17,307 bases of DNA from JBGPIT01 sp041485125. Its GTDB lineage: Bacteria > Desulfobacterota > Binatia > UTPRO1. Both the position numbers and the translations under genes were made by a program. Positions 1-6,940 of this stretch are shown one piece after another (within the stretch, counting starts at the first letter, position 1; each line of letters opens with the position of its first letter). The notes beneath the pieces are model-generated. The model made no database searches, was not told the DNA's origin, and saw only the letters and a list, made by a program, of their open reading frames with translations. Location: contig JBGPIT010000056.1 of assembly GCA_041485125.1 (NCBI GenBank), forward strand, positions 1 to 17,307, in the 5' to 3' direction.

Positions 1-55
1 ACGTGGTCGGGAAGCTGGTGCGCACCGTCTCGACGTCGGGGGGAAGCTCGATCAT
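1..55 (-). CDS. 5' end of an unidentified gene, cut by the left edge
   Basis: An ATG at 55 is preceded on the minus strand by a good Shine-Dalgarno site (GGAGGA, about 5 bases upstream, near 61-66). The frame stays open for 18 codons to the window edge and begins MIELPPDVETVRTSFPTT. The product cannot be recognised from so few residues. It lies 187 bases downstream of ccoI on the same strand, so it may be the next gene of the operon or an independent one. The start is supported by the ribosome site rather than by homology. Confidence 0.5.
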   Translation of the reverse strand, partial: MIELPPDVETVRTSFPTT

Positions 56-242
56 GTCCGTCCTCCGTTGCGCGGGTCGAAGCAGCTCTCGTGCCAGCCT
101 CCGGCACGCACGACGGACGCAAGAGCCGCAGTTCGGGTGCGGGACGACACGGTTGTCGACGTGCGATCTCATTTCTGACGAAACGGACGGGCGGTTTCCC
201 GCGGATGAGAACGAGACCCGGCGACGGCGGATGACCCCCGGA
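56..242. other. Spacer between ccoI and the partial left-edge gene
   Basis: This 187-base spacer contains no convincing ORF on the minus strand. An inverted repeat CGTGCC/GGCACG at 90-108 (6-bp arms, 7-base loop) could form a hairpin on transcripts leaving ccoI. It lacks a T-tract on either side, so it is not a clear intrinsic terminator. Confidence 0.3.
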
Positions 243-2360
243 TCACCCGGCGCGGAGTCGTCGCGCGTTCGCAACCACCGCGACGCTGCTTCCCAGCATG
301 GCAAGCGCGGCAACCAGCGGGTTGAGCGCGCCTGCCGCGGCGAGGGCGACCGCGCCGGCGTTGTAGGCGAACGCCCAGGCGAGGTTCTGGCGGACGACGC
401 GCAGCACGCGCCGCGCGTGCGCGAGGAGCCACGGCACGCGTTCGAGGTCGTCGCTCACGATCGCGACGTCGGCGCTGATCCGCGCGAGATCGGTCGCGGT
501 TGCGACCGCGATCCCGAGATCCGACGCGGCGAGCGCGGGCGCGTCGTTGACGCCGTCGCCCACCATCGCGACGTGGCGACGGCCCGTCGCGGCAGGCGCG
601 CGACGCGGGTCGCCGCCAATGCGGACGGCGCGGATGTGGGCGAGCTTCTCGTCGGGCCGGAGGCCGAGCGTCGCCGCGCCCTCCGGAACCAGCGCGGGGA
701 CGATCGCGTCGGCTTGGCTGTCGCCCGATACCACCTCGACGCCGACGCCGAGCCGCGCGAGCGCGGCGACCGCCGCTCCGGCATCCGGCCGCGCCTCCTC
801 CCCGAAGCGCAGGATGCCGAGCACGCGCCGCGCGGCGACGATGAACACGAGACGCTCACCGGGCGCGACGTGCGGGAGCACCGAGTCGCCGCCGTCGACC
901 TCCTCCACCGCGAACCGGCGGCTGCCGACGGCGTACTCGACGCCGCCGACACGCCCACGGACGCCCGATCCCGGCACCACGCGCACGTCGCGCGCCGGCG
1001 GGGCGTGGTGAAGCTCGCCGTCGAGACGAGTCGCCGCCGCGGCCTCGATGGCGCGCGCGAGCGGATCGCGCAGCCCGCGCTCGAGCGTGGCGACGCGCGC
1101 CAGCAGCTCGCGCTCGGAGAGCCCCGCGCCGGCCACTACGTCGATGCCGCGCAGCACCGGCATGCGGCCGGTGAGCGTTCCCGTCTTGTCGAAGAGGACG
1201 TGATCGATCCGCGCCGCCGCCTCGAGCGCCGGCGCGCTCCGCACGACGACGCCGCGCCGCGCCGCCTCGACGAGCCCCGTCCACAGCGCGACGGGCGTGG
1301 CGAGACCGAGAGCGCACGGACACGCCACGACGAGGACGGCGAGCCCGACCATCAGGCCGCGATCGAAGGAGTCGCGCTGCCACCAAAAGCCCGCGGCTGC
1401 GATCGCGAGCGCCACGACCGTGGGGACGAGCACACGGGCAACCCGGTCGGCCACGCGCTCGATCGGCGCGCGCTCACGCCGCGCGCCATCGACAAGCGCC
1501 GCGACACGCGCCGCCGCGCTGTCGACCGCGGCCGCACTCACGCGGACGACGAAGAGGCCGTCGACGCTGCACGTGCCCGACGCGACCTCGTCGCCGGGTC
1601 GCTTCACGATCGGCCGGCTCTCGCCGGTGAGCGCCGCCTCGTCGACACCGCCGGTGCCGTCGACGACGACGCCGTCGGTCGGGAACGCTTCGCCCGGCGC
1701 GACGCGGATGCGGTCGCCGGGCGCCAATTCACCCGGCACGACCTGCTCGACGACGTCGTCGGCGCCGAGACGCGTCGCGACTGCCGGTGCAGGGAGCCAG
1801 CGAGCACGAATCGCGCTGCCCGCCTCGGCTTTCGCGCTCGCCTCGAGATACCGGCCGAGCGTCACCAGGACGAGGAGCATCGCGGCAGTGTCGAAGTAGA
1901 CGGCGGGACGGCCCGCGAACGTGTTCACCACCGAGAGCGAGTACGCGGCGAGCGCGCCGAGAATGATGAGCCCGTCGGCGTTCGCGGCGCCGCCGCGCAG
2001 GGAGCGCGCGGCGCTCGCCAGGATCGGCCCGCCGAGCAGCAAGAGAACCGGCGCGGAGAACGCGAGCGCCAGGACCCGGAGCACCTGGAAGAGCGCGCCG
2101 TCGGTCGGCGCAGCCTCCGCACCGTACACGTAGGGCACGTACGTCGGCATGCTCACCATCATGACGTTGATGGCGAAGAAGATCGCGAGACCGAGCCGTA
2201 CGAGCACCGCCGTGGCGACGCCCTGCTCGCCCGTCGCCCGCGTCACCTGCAGCGCGAGGAGACACCCATAGCAGCAGACGCGCACCGGAACGGCCGCGAC
2301 CCGCCCCGCGACGGGCCACCGCCCGAGCGGCAGTCCGCAGTGGGCGCAGTCCGCGCCCAC
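243..2360 (-). CDS. ccoI: Copper-translocating P-type ATPase, CcoI/FixI type
   Basis: This 705-residue P1B ATPase moves copper across the inner membrane. In the CcoI/FixI subfamily it supplies copper for the CuB site of cbb3 oxidase. Visible motifs are an N-terminal CAHCG (C5, C8) and CCYGC (C29, C30, C33), TGES near 245, the transmembrane CPC metal site at 347-349, the phosphorylated aspartate in DKTGT at 391, GDGVND at 601, and copper-type C-terminal helices with YN near 666, NP near 680 and MLGSS near 688. The usual HMA metal-binding domain after the CCxGC motif is missing, and the first helix starts near residue 52. The HP motif of the nucleotide-binding domain reads RDPLARAI, so the histidine is aspartate. 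The GTG start lies 1 base after the stop of the preceding gene, consistent with translational coupling. Confidence 0.93.
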   Translation of the reverse strand: MGADCAHCGLPLGRWPVAGRVAAVPVRVCCYGCLLALQVTRATGEQGVATAVLVRLGLAIFFAINVMMVSMPTYVPYVYGAEAAPTDGALFQVLRVLALAFSAPVLLLLGGPILASAARSLRGGAANADGLIILGALAAYSLSVVNTFAGRPAVYFDTAAMLLVLVTLGRYLEASAKAEAGSAIRARWLPAPAVATRLGADDVVEQVVPGELAPGDRIRVAPGEAFPTDGVVVDGTGGVDEAALTGESRPIVKRPGDEVASGTCSVDGLFVVRVSAAAVDSAAARVAALVDGARRERAPIERVADRVARVLVPTVVALAIAAAGFWWQRDSFDRGLMVGLAVLVVACPCALGLATPVALWTGLVEAARRGVVVRSAPALEAAARIDHVLFDKTGTLTGRMPVLRGIDVVAGAGLSERELLARVATLERGLRDPLARAIEAAAATRLDGELHHAPPARDVRVVPGSGVRGRVGGVEYAVGSRRFAVEEVDGGDSVLPHVAPGERLVFIVAARRVLGILRFGEEARPDAGAAVAALARLGVGVEVVSGDSQADAIVPALVPEGAATLGLRPDEKLAHIRAVRIGGDPRRAPAATGRRHVAMVGDGVNDAPALAASDLGIAVATATDLARISADVAIVSDDLERVPWLLAHARRVLRVVRQNLAWAFAYNAGAVALAAAGALNPLVAALAMLGSSVAVVANARRLRAG

Positions 2361-2361
2361 G

Positions 2362-2580
2362 TCACTGCGCCAGCAGGTTGGTGACGAGGTAGACGAACGC
2401 GAAGGCGAAGAAGCCGAGCCAGATCACGACCACCCACCACGGCACCGGGTTGGTATCGTAGATATGGTAGCCGTCCTCGGTGAGACGCTCCGGGGTCGAG
2501 GCAGATGCGGCGCTGCCGCCGGCAGCGACCATCACCGGTCCCGGCGCGGGCGCTACGGTCTCGGGGTCGATCGCTGCCAT
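2362..2580 (-). CDS. Small single-helix protein like the CcoP N-terminal anchor
   Basis: This is a 72-residue protein with an Ala/Pro-rich N-terminal half, then DGYHIYDTNPVPWW and one transmembrane helix (about residues 49-68). The pattern, an acidic Y-x-x-Y-D-x-NPxPxWW stretch leading straight into a helix, resembles the N-terminal FixP_N segment of CcoP (typically E-x-D-N-P-L-P-x-W-W). No heme-binding CxxCH is present. The ATG at 2580 has a strong ribosome site (GGGAGGA) and overlaps the end of the previous gene by 28 bases. It sits between the CcoS-like gene and ccoI. I infer an oxidase subunit holding the place of the CcoP anchor, with the heme domains encoded elsewhere. A CcoQ-like role is an alternative. 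Confidence 0.65.
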   Translation of the reverse strand: MAAIDPETVAPAPGPVMVAAGGSAASASTPERLTEDGYHIYDTNPVPWWVVVIWLGFFAFAFVYLVTNLLAQ

Positions 2581-2882
2581 CGTTCCTCCCGTTCGATCTC
2601 CGCGTCGAGCTCGAGGACGCGAAACTTCGGCCGCTCGATGTCGCGAAAGCGGCCGGTGAAGAGCGCCCACAACGTGAGCAACAAGATCGGTAGCATGCCG
2701 ATCAGATAGGTCGCCACCGCGACGGCGCCGAAGCCCTCGACGTCGTCGTTGATGATCGTGAGGGCGAACTCGGTCATCTTGTAGGTGAACCCGAGCCCCG
2801 CGATCACCATCACCGCGATCGCGAATCCGAACACGGTCATGCTGCGCGCCGAGAGCCTGGCACGTCGAGCGGCGATCGTCAT
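2553..2882 (-). CDS. Two-helix membrane protein with a CcoS-like second half
   Basis: This is a 109-residue protein with two predicted helices (about 15-33 and 53-75). The second helix runs into LWALFTGRFRDIERPKFRVL, which closely follows the CcoS pattern of a helix ending in W-x-x-x-x-G-Q-F-D-D-L-E-x-P-x-x-R-x-L plus an acidic tail. CcoS is needed for cofactor insertion into CcoN and is often encoded beside ccoI, as here. Ordinary CcoS has one helix and about 50-70 residues, so this version carries an extra N-terminal helix. The ATG at 2882 overlaps the ccoO stop as ATGA and has an AGGAGG site 6 bases upstream. The CcoS assignment is motif inference. It could instead be a structural subunit specific to this oxidase. 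Confidence 0.6.
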   Translation of the reverse strand: MTIAARRARLSARSMTVFGFAIAVMVIAGLGFTYKMTEFALTIINDDVEGFGAVAVATYLIGMLPILLLTLWALFTGRFRDIERPKFRVLELDAEIEREERWQRSTPRP

Positions 2883-3517
2883 CGTGCGCCTCCTGCGATG
2901 GGCTGGACGTCGTAGATCGACGCCGGGCGCTGGCGGTTCCAGCTGCCGAGCCATTGCACGTATGCGACCACCGCGAGACCGCGCTCGTTGGGACGGCGAT
3001 CCGCATCGAAGAACCACGGGTACGTGGGCATCACCGAGTACGGCGCGACGCTGCGCGGATCGTAGAGGTGCGCCACGTGCCAATCGTTCGAGTGGCGCCC
3101 GGCCTCGCGGATCAAGTCGGGACCGACGCGCCGGGTGCCGAAGAGGTGCGGCAGATTCATCTCGTTCTGGTACTCCTCCGCCGTCGACACCGGCCCGAAG
3201 CGCAGATCCTCCTTCGAAACCGGCCGTACGAACTGCGAGTGGCAATGCCAGCACGCCTCCGCGATGTACGACGCCTTTCCCACCCGCAACGCGTGCGCGA
3301 AGCTCTCGGAGCTGACCGTTCCGAAGTCGCGCGCGAACTCGTCCGGGTAGTCCTCCGCGAGCTGCGTGAACTCGGGCGGGATCGTCTTCGCGATCTCGGC
3401 GATCGACGCGATCGGCAGCTTGCGGAGGGTCAGCACCGGCATCACGCCTTGCAGGAAGAAGCCGAGGAAGAAGGTGATCACCCCGGCGATGAGGAAGCTC
3501 GCGCCGAACCGTTCCAC
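2879..3517 (-). CDS. ccoO: cbb3-type cytochrome c oxidase subunit II (monoheme CcoO/FixO)
   Basis: This is the 212-residue membrane-anchored monoheme cytochrome c of cbb3 oxidase, which passes electrons to CcoN. One N-terminal helix spans about residues 8-28. The heme site is CWHCH at 89-93, followed by SQFVRP as in the CcoO family (CxxCHSQxxRP). The distal methionine is M163 in VMPTYPW, another CcoO hallmark. The start is GTG at 3517 with GGAGG 8 bases upstream, inside the end of ccoN, leaving a 3-base gap between genes. Length is near the family norm. The stop overlaps the next start by 4 bases. Confidence 0.93.
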   Translation of the reverse strand: MERFGASFLIAGVITFFLGFFLQGVMPVLTLRKLPIASIAEIAKTIPPEFTQLAEDYPDEFARDFGTVSSESFAHALRVGKASYIAEACWHCHSQFVRPVSKEDLRFGPVSTAEEYQNEMNLPHLFGTRRVGPDLIREAGRHSNDWHVAHLYDPRSVAPYSVMPTYPWFFDADRRPNERGLAVVAYVQWLGSWNRQRPASIYDVQPIAGGAR

Positions 3518-3520
3518 GAC

Positions 3521-4915
3521 TCAGGCCTCCACCGCGGCCGCGATCGCGCCGACGTCGGGCTCGAGCACCGGCTGGCGAGCAGTCGCCCAGAGCTCGTAGA
3601 AGAAGAGTCCCTGCCCGGCGACGATCATGATGCCGGCGATGGTGCGCGTCCACCAAAACGGCATCGACGCGACCACCGACTCGCCCCAGTGGCTGAGCGA
3701 CGCCCAGCTGAATCCCTGCACGACGCCGGCCATCGTGAGGTCGATCACCATGAGCGCGAGCCCGACGACCGTCAGCCAGTAGTGCATCGTGAGCAGCTGC
3801 GGCGACGCCCATGGACGTCCAACCGCGCGCGGCCAGAGCTCGACGAAGAGCCCCATGATCCAGAACCCGAAGACGCCGAACATCACCATGTGCGCGTGGG
3901 CGACGACCCAATCGGTGAAGTGGATGATCTTTTGAAACGTGAGCGTCACCTGAAAGGCGCACTGCAGGCAGGTGATCCCGTACAGAATGATCCCGGTGAA
4001 GAACCAACGGATCGCGAGATTGCCGCGGACGGCCTCGGCGCGCCCGTGGAGCGTACCGAAGAAGTTGACGATCACCGTCAGGACGACGACCTCGACGGCG
4101 ATCGTCGCGACGACTGCGCCGTACTGGGCGTACATCGGGATCGGGCTGAACAGGAAATGATGCACGCCTTGCATGGGATAGAAGAACGCGAGGCCCCAGA
4201 AGCCGATCAACGACAGCGCGTGGCTCCAGATCGGCTTCCGCAGCAGGAGCGGCACGAAGAAGTACATCAGGCCCCAGCCGATCGGCGTGACGAAGAGGCC
4301 GACGAGATCGTGGATGAAGAGCCCGGTGATCGCCGCGCCGGCGGTGCCCGGCACCCAGAACTGCGGCAGGTAGTTGCCCATGAAGTAGACCAGCCCCGTC
4401 CACGCGAACGCCGCGAGGAAGTACCACAGGCTCACGTACAGGCCCTGCTCGCCGGTGCGGATGATCGGCACCGACATGTTGACGACGAGCAGCACGAGCC
4501 CGAGCATCACCAGCGGGTCGACGAAGATCGGCGTCTCGCCCCACTCGATCCCCTGCCCGTACCCGGCGAGCTGTCCGACGACGGTGAGGATCAGCGCGAG
4601 CTGCCACGCCGCGAGGATCAGCCAGCCGAGACGATCGGACAGGATCGAGCGCTTGGTGAGACGCGGGATCGCGAACAGCATGCCCGCGATGAAGGCGTTG
4701 GCGATGAAGCCGTACGCGGCCATGTTGGTGTGGACCATGCGCACGCGTCCCGGCGACAGCCACTCGATCCCGGGGAACGGGTAGAGCTGGTTGAACTGGA
4801 ACGCGTACGCGAGGCCGGCAAGGAGCGACGTCGCGAACCAGAACGCGCTCGCCGTCAGATGCCAGCGGATCAGGCCGAAGTGCACGAGCGGCCGGCGAAC
4901 GGCGATAGCGATCAC
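3521..4915 (-). CDS. ccoN: cbb3-type cytochrome c oxidase subunit I (CcoN/FixN)
   Basis: This 464-residue catalytic subunit reduces oxygen to water and pumps protons. It is a 12-helix heme-copper oxidase core. Ligands can be read directly: H62 (MVHTN) and H342 for low-spin heme b, H340 (VVAHAH) for heme b3, and H202, H252 and H253 for CuB. Y246, six residues before the HH pair (FFYPMQGVHH), occupies the position of the C-type-specific cross-linked tyrosine, placing it with cbb3 oxidases rather than NO reductases. The helix carrying the first CuB histidine reads IHDLVG instead of the common GHNAVG, so the protein is divergent. The start is GTG at 4915, overlapping the stop of the upstream cytochrome gene as GTGA, with an AAAGGA-like ribosome site. 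Confidence 0.95.
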   Translation of the reverse strand: MIAIAVRRPLVHFGLIRWHLTASAFWFATSLLAGLAYAFQFNQLYPFPGIEWLSPGRVRMVHTNMAAYGFIANAFIAGMLFAIPRLTKRSILSDRLGWLILAAWQLALILTVVGQLAGYGQGIEWGETPIFVDPLVMLGLVLLVVNMSVPIIRTGEQGLYVSLWYFLAAFAWTGLVYFMGNYLPQFWVPGTAGAAITGLFIHDLVGLFVTPIGWGLMYFFVPLLLRKPIWSHALSLIGFWGLAFFYPMQGVHHFLFSPIPMYAQYGAVVATIAVEVVVLTVIVNFFGTLHGRAEAVRGNLAIRWFFTGIILYGITCLQCAFQVTLTFQKIIHFTDWVVAHAHMVMFGVFGFWIMGLFVELWPRAVGRPWASPQLLTMHYWLTVVGLALMVIDLTMAGVVQGFSWASLSHWGESVVASMPFWWTRTIAGIMIVAGQGLFFYELWATARQPVLEPDVGAIAAAVEA

Positions 4916-5754
4916 GAGCGCGGATCCTTTCTCGAGGCGGAATCGCCGTCGACGGGCACTGGCGCGGCGGCGGTAGTCGCGGGCGCGGCGCGAAGCGACA
5001 GCACGTACGAGACGAGATGCCAGGCATCGCCGTCACGGATGCTCTCGCCGTCGGGCTCGGCGAAGATGTCGGCGTAGGACGGCATCGCGGTGCCGCCGAC
5101 GCCGGTCATGAAGGTGCGATAGACGTCCTGCACGGTCGGGCCGCTCTTCAGGCGCCCCTTGGTGAAATCGAACGGCTTCTGCGGATTGCCCCACACGTCG
5201 GGCGGCAGCTGACGTGCCGACGGCCCGTCGCCGCGCCCGCTCTCGCCGTGGCAGGTCGTGCACTCGAGGAGCGCGAAGATCTCCTTGCCGCGTGCGATCG
5301 ACTCGGCGCTGCCGAGGAACGACGGCACCGGCGGGATCACGATCGGAATCGCGGGTCCGCGCTTCTCCCACGCGGGGTAGAAGCCCTTGAGGTACTGAAT
5401 GACCGCCAGACGCTCGCGCTCGCCCAGCAGCGCCCAGTCCGGCATCGAGGTGCGGTACACGCCACGGGTGATGATGCGGTAGAGATCCTCGTCGGTGGGA
5501 AGCGCGCCGCTCGGCGTCGAGCGGAACTTGAAGACGCCAGTGGTGAAGTCGCGCGGCTTCACGATCAGCATCGGCGCCGCGACGCCGCGGCCGTCGCCGC
5601 GCTCGCCATGACAGCCGACGCAGTAGCGGCGATAGACCTGCGCGCCTTCGTCGCGCAGCGGGTCGAGCTGCGCGCCGCCACGTGACGGGCTCGCCGCCAG
5701 GAGCGCGGCGGTGAGGAATGCGGCTTTCAGCGCGATGCGCGTCAGACGGCGCAT
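4912..5754 (-). CDS. Secreted diheme cytochrome c, probable CcoP-like electron donor
   Basis: This 280-residue protein has a Sec signal peptide (two Arg, then a hydrophobic stretch to about residue 28) and two cytochrome c domains. Heme sites are CVGCH at 45-49 and CTTCH at 165-169, each followed by GE-x-G-x-GDG. Likely distal ligands are M104 (TSMPDW) and M224 (TAMPSYAD). After the signal peptide there is no second membrane helix. It lies immediately upstream of ccoN, overlapping its start by 4 bases. Canonical CcoP is a membrane-anchored diheme cytochrome and no full CcoP is seen here, so I infer that this soluble protein supplies that part. The ATG at 5754 overlaps the previous stop (TGATG) and has only a weak ribosome site, suggesting coupled translation. 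Confidence 0.9.
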   Translation of the reverse strand: MRRLTRIALKAAFLTAALLAASPSRGGAQLDPLRDEGAQVYRRYCVGCHGERGDGRGVAAPMLIVKPRDFTTGVFKFRSTPSGALPTDEDLYRIITRGVYRTSMPDWALLGERERLAVIQYLKGFYPAWEKRGPAIPIVIPPVPSFLGSAESIARGKEIFALLECTTCHGESGRGDGPSARQLPPDVWGNPQKPFDFTKGRLKSGPTVQDVYRTFMTGVGGTAMPSYADIFAEPDGESIRDGDAWHLVSYVLSLRAAPATTAAAPVPVDGDSASRKDPRS

Positions 5755-6353
5755 CACGCGACCGCCGGCCGATACGGCACGAACCGCCCGAGCGGCTGGA
5801 GCACGCCGAGCGTCGCGCCATAGATCATGTGCGTCAGCGCCGCGATCCACGCGGGCATGAGCTGCAGCACGAAGGGCTCGCCGACCAGACGCGGTTGGAG
5901 CCACGAGAGCACGAGGTAGAAGTTCACGATCCACATGAGGAAGCCGTAGGCGATGCCGAGCGCGATCTGCAGCGCGGTGCGGTCGGGAACGAAGCGGTTC
6001 ACCAGGACGTGGAACACGGCGCCGGCGATCGCGCCGACGGAGAAGTGCACGACCGCGACCAGCATGAAGAAGTTGAGATCGTCGGTGGTCAGCGCCTTGG
6101 CGCCCAGGAAGACGGTGCCGTAGACGCGCAGGAAGCGCAGCGGATCTTGATTCAACGCGAGCGAGCCGACGATGTGGAAGATGAAGCTCGCGAGGCTGCC
6201 GAGGATGCCGATCGTCGTGCCGGCGACGACGTAGAACGTCAGATAGAAGCCGACCGGCGGCCAGCGCGGCGCCGCGACGTCGCCGAGCTCGGCCTCGAGC
6301 TCGATGATCGCGCGCTGATGGCGCTCGATCTCTTCGCGAATCTGCTGGCGCAT
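5754..6353 (-). CDS. Four-helix membrane protein of unknown function, first gene of the cbb3 operon
   Basis: This is a 199-residue protein starting with a charged, probably helical segment (RQQIREEIERHQ, residues 2-13, continuing to about 24). Four hydrophobic segments follow, at about 35-63, 93-118, 127-151 and 163-188. Histidines lie in or near the helices at H60, H103, H115 and H175. I do not recognise the family. It is translationally coupled to the diheme cytochrome (TGATG overlap) and probably leads the operon, so a role as an oxidase accessory subunit, assembly factor or heme-bearing membrane partner is an inference from position. The ATG at 6353 is the best start by protein character. 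No clear ribosome site precedes it, and a GTG three codons upstream is possible. Confidence 0.8.
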   Translation of the reverse strand: MRQQIREEIERHQRAIIELEAELGDVAAPRWPPVGFYLTFYVVAGTTIGILGSLASFIFHIVGSLALNQDPLRFLRVYGTVFLGAKALTTDDLNFFMLVAVVHFSVGAIAGAVFHVLVNRFVPDRTALQIALGIAYGFLMWIVNFYLVLSWLQPRLVGEPFVLQLMPAWIAALTHMIYGATLGVLQPLGRFVPYRPAVA

Positions 6354-6436
6354 ACGGGTCACGGTCGAGCGCGCATCGCAAGCGGCATGCCATGAGGGAT
6401 CGGCGCGCCGCGTGCATGATCGCCGCGTGGGCAAGC

Positions 6437-6448
6437 CGATGATCATCG
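6437..6448. promoter_or_regulatory. 12-bp perfect palindrome, candidate degenerate FNR/FixK-type site
   Basis: The sequence CGATGATCATCG is self-complementary. Read as TCGAT-GATC-ATCGG it keeps GAT-N4-ATC, the core of the FNR/ANR/FixK site TTGAT-N4-ATCAA, matching 7 of 10 defined bases. It lies about 84-95 bases upstream of the first operon gene. FNR-family control is typical for cbb3 operons, but this match is partial. Confidence 0.3.
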
Positions 6449-6465
6449 ACGCAACGAGGTCCGTG

Positions 6466-6512
6466 ATTCGCATGCGCGGGAACGGGACATACGAAATTCG
6501 CACGGGCGGGAA
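6466..6512. repeat. Pair of 17-bp direct repeats 30 bp apart
   Basis: ATTCGCATGCGCGGGAA (6466-6482) and ATTCGCACGGGCGGGAA (6496-6512) differ at two positions and are offset by exactly 30 bases, close to three helical turns. The second copy ends just before the GTG start at 6516 and supplies its only ribosome-site-like sequence (GGGCGGGAA). This looks like a two-site operator, but the binding protein is unknown. Confidence 0.5.
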
Positions 6513-6515
6513 ATC

Positions 6516-6932
6516 GTGAGCGCCGCGAAGGAACGCGTAGGCATAGGCATACCGCGCGAGCTCGACCGAGGTTCGAGCACGGCGCCGGTTGCGCGTCAGC
6601 CGAGCGATCGGCCGCCCTTCTTCGGCGCGTTGCCGGCGCGTGGCATCTGGACCGCCGTCGGTCTCTCCCGCACTCAGTTCCTGACCATTCTCGCCGCGTC
6701 GGTCGTGCTGTTCGTCGTCATCGGCGGTCCGGTGTGGAGGCACGTCCGGGACCCGCACTTCATGCGGATCACGGTCAGCTATGGGGTGATCCCGGTCGGC
6801 GTCCTCGCGGCGCTCCGCCGAAACGGCCGCCCACGGCTGCTCACCGTCATCGCCGCGAGCGCAGTCGTCGCGCTCGTGAAGCTCGTCGTCACGGCGGCGC
6901 TGTTGATCGCATTCGCGCTCGCCCGCGGCTGA
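6516..6932 (+). CDS. Small membrane protein of unknown function
   Basis: This is a 138-residue protein with a polar N-terminal region of about 50 residues and three hydrophobic segments (about 54-72, 84-99 and 107-135). The motif-like stretch RDPHFMRITVSYGVIPVG lies between the first two. I recognise no family. It diverges from the cbb3 operon and converges on the SafE-like gene with an 8-base gap between stops. The start is taken as GTG at 6516. The ribosome site is weak and overlaps a repeat, so the true start may lie inside the polar region. The hydrophobic helices in this frame make a genuine gene more likely than a shadow. Confidence 0.6.
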   Translation: MSAAKERVGIGIPRELDRGSSTAPVARQPSDRPPFFGALPARGIWTAVGLSRTQFLTILAASVVLFVVIGGPVWRHVRDPHFMRITVSYGVIPVGVLAALRRNGRPRLLTVIAASAVVALVKLVVTAALLIAFALARG

Positions 6933-6940
6933 TACGCGCG

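Larger units (their letters stand above)
6354..6515. promoter_or_regulatory. Divergent promoter region of the cbb3 operon and the small membrane gene
   Basis: This 162-base spacer separates two divergent genes and must carry the cbb3 operon promoter unless that lies further away. It holds a perfect 12-bp palindrome (6437-6448) and two near-identical 17-bp direct repeats (6466-6482 and 6496-6512). No unambiguous sigma70 -35/-10 pair is visible. Confidence 0.5.

Noticed and set aside
3..2384. A 793-residue open frame on the plus strand over ccoI
   Set aside because: It is rich in Arg, Asp, Glu and His with no fold-like pattern, and is exactly antisense to a P-type ATPase with all catalytic motifs. 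Long antisense frames are normal at this GC content.
2954..5077. A 707-residue plus-strand frame over ccoO and ccoN
   Set aside because: It has low-complexity charged composition and lies opposite CcoN/CcoO, whose heme and copper ligands are all readable on the minus strand.
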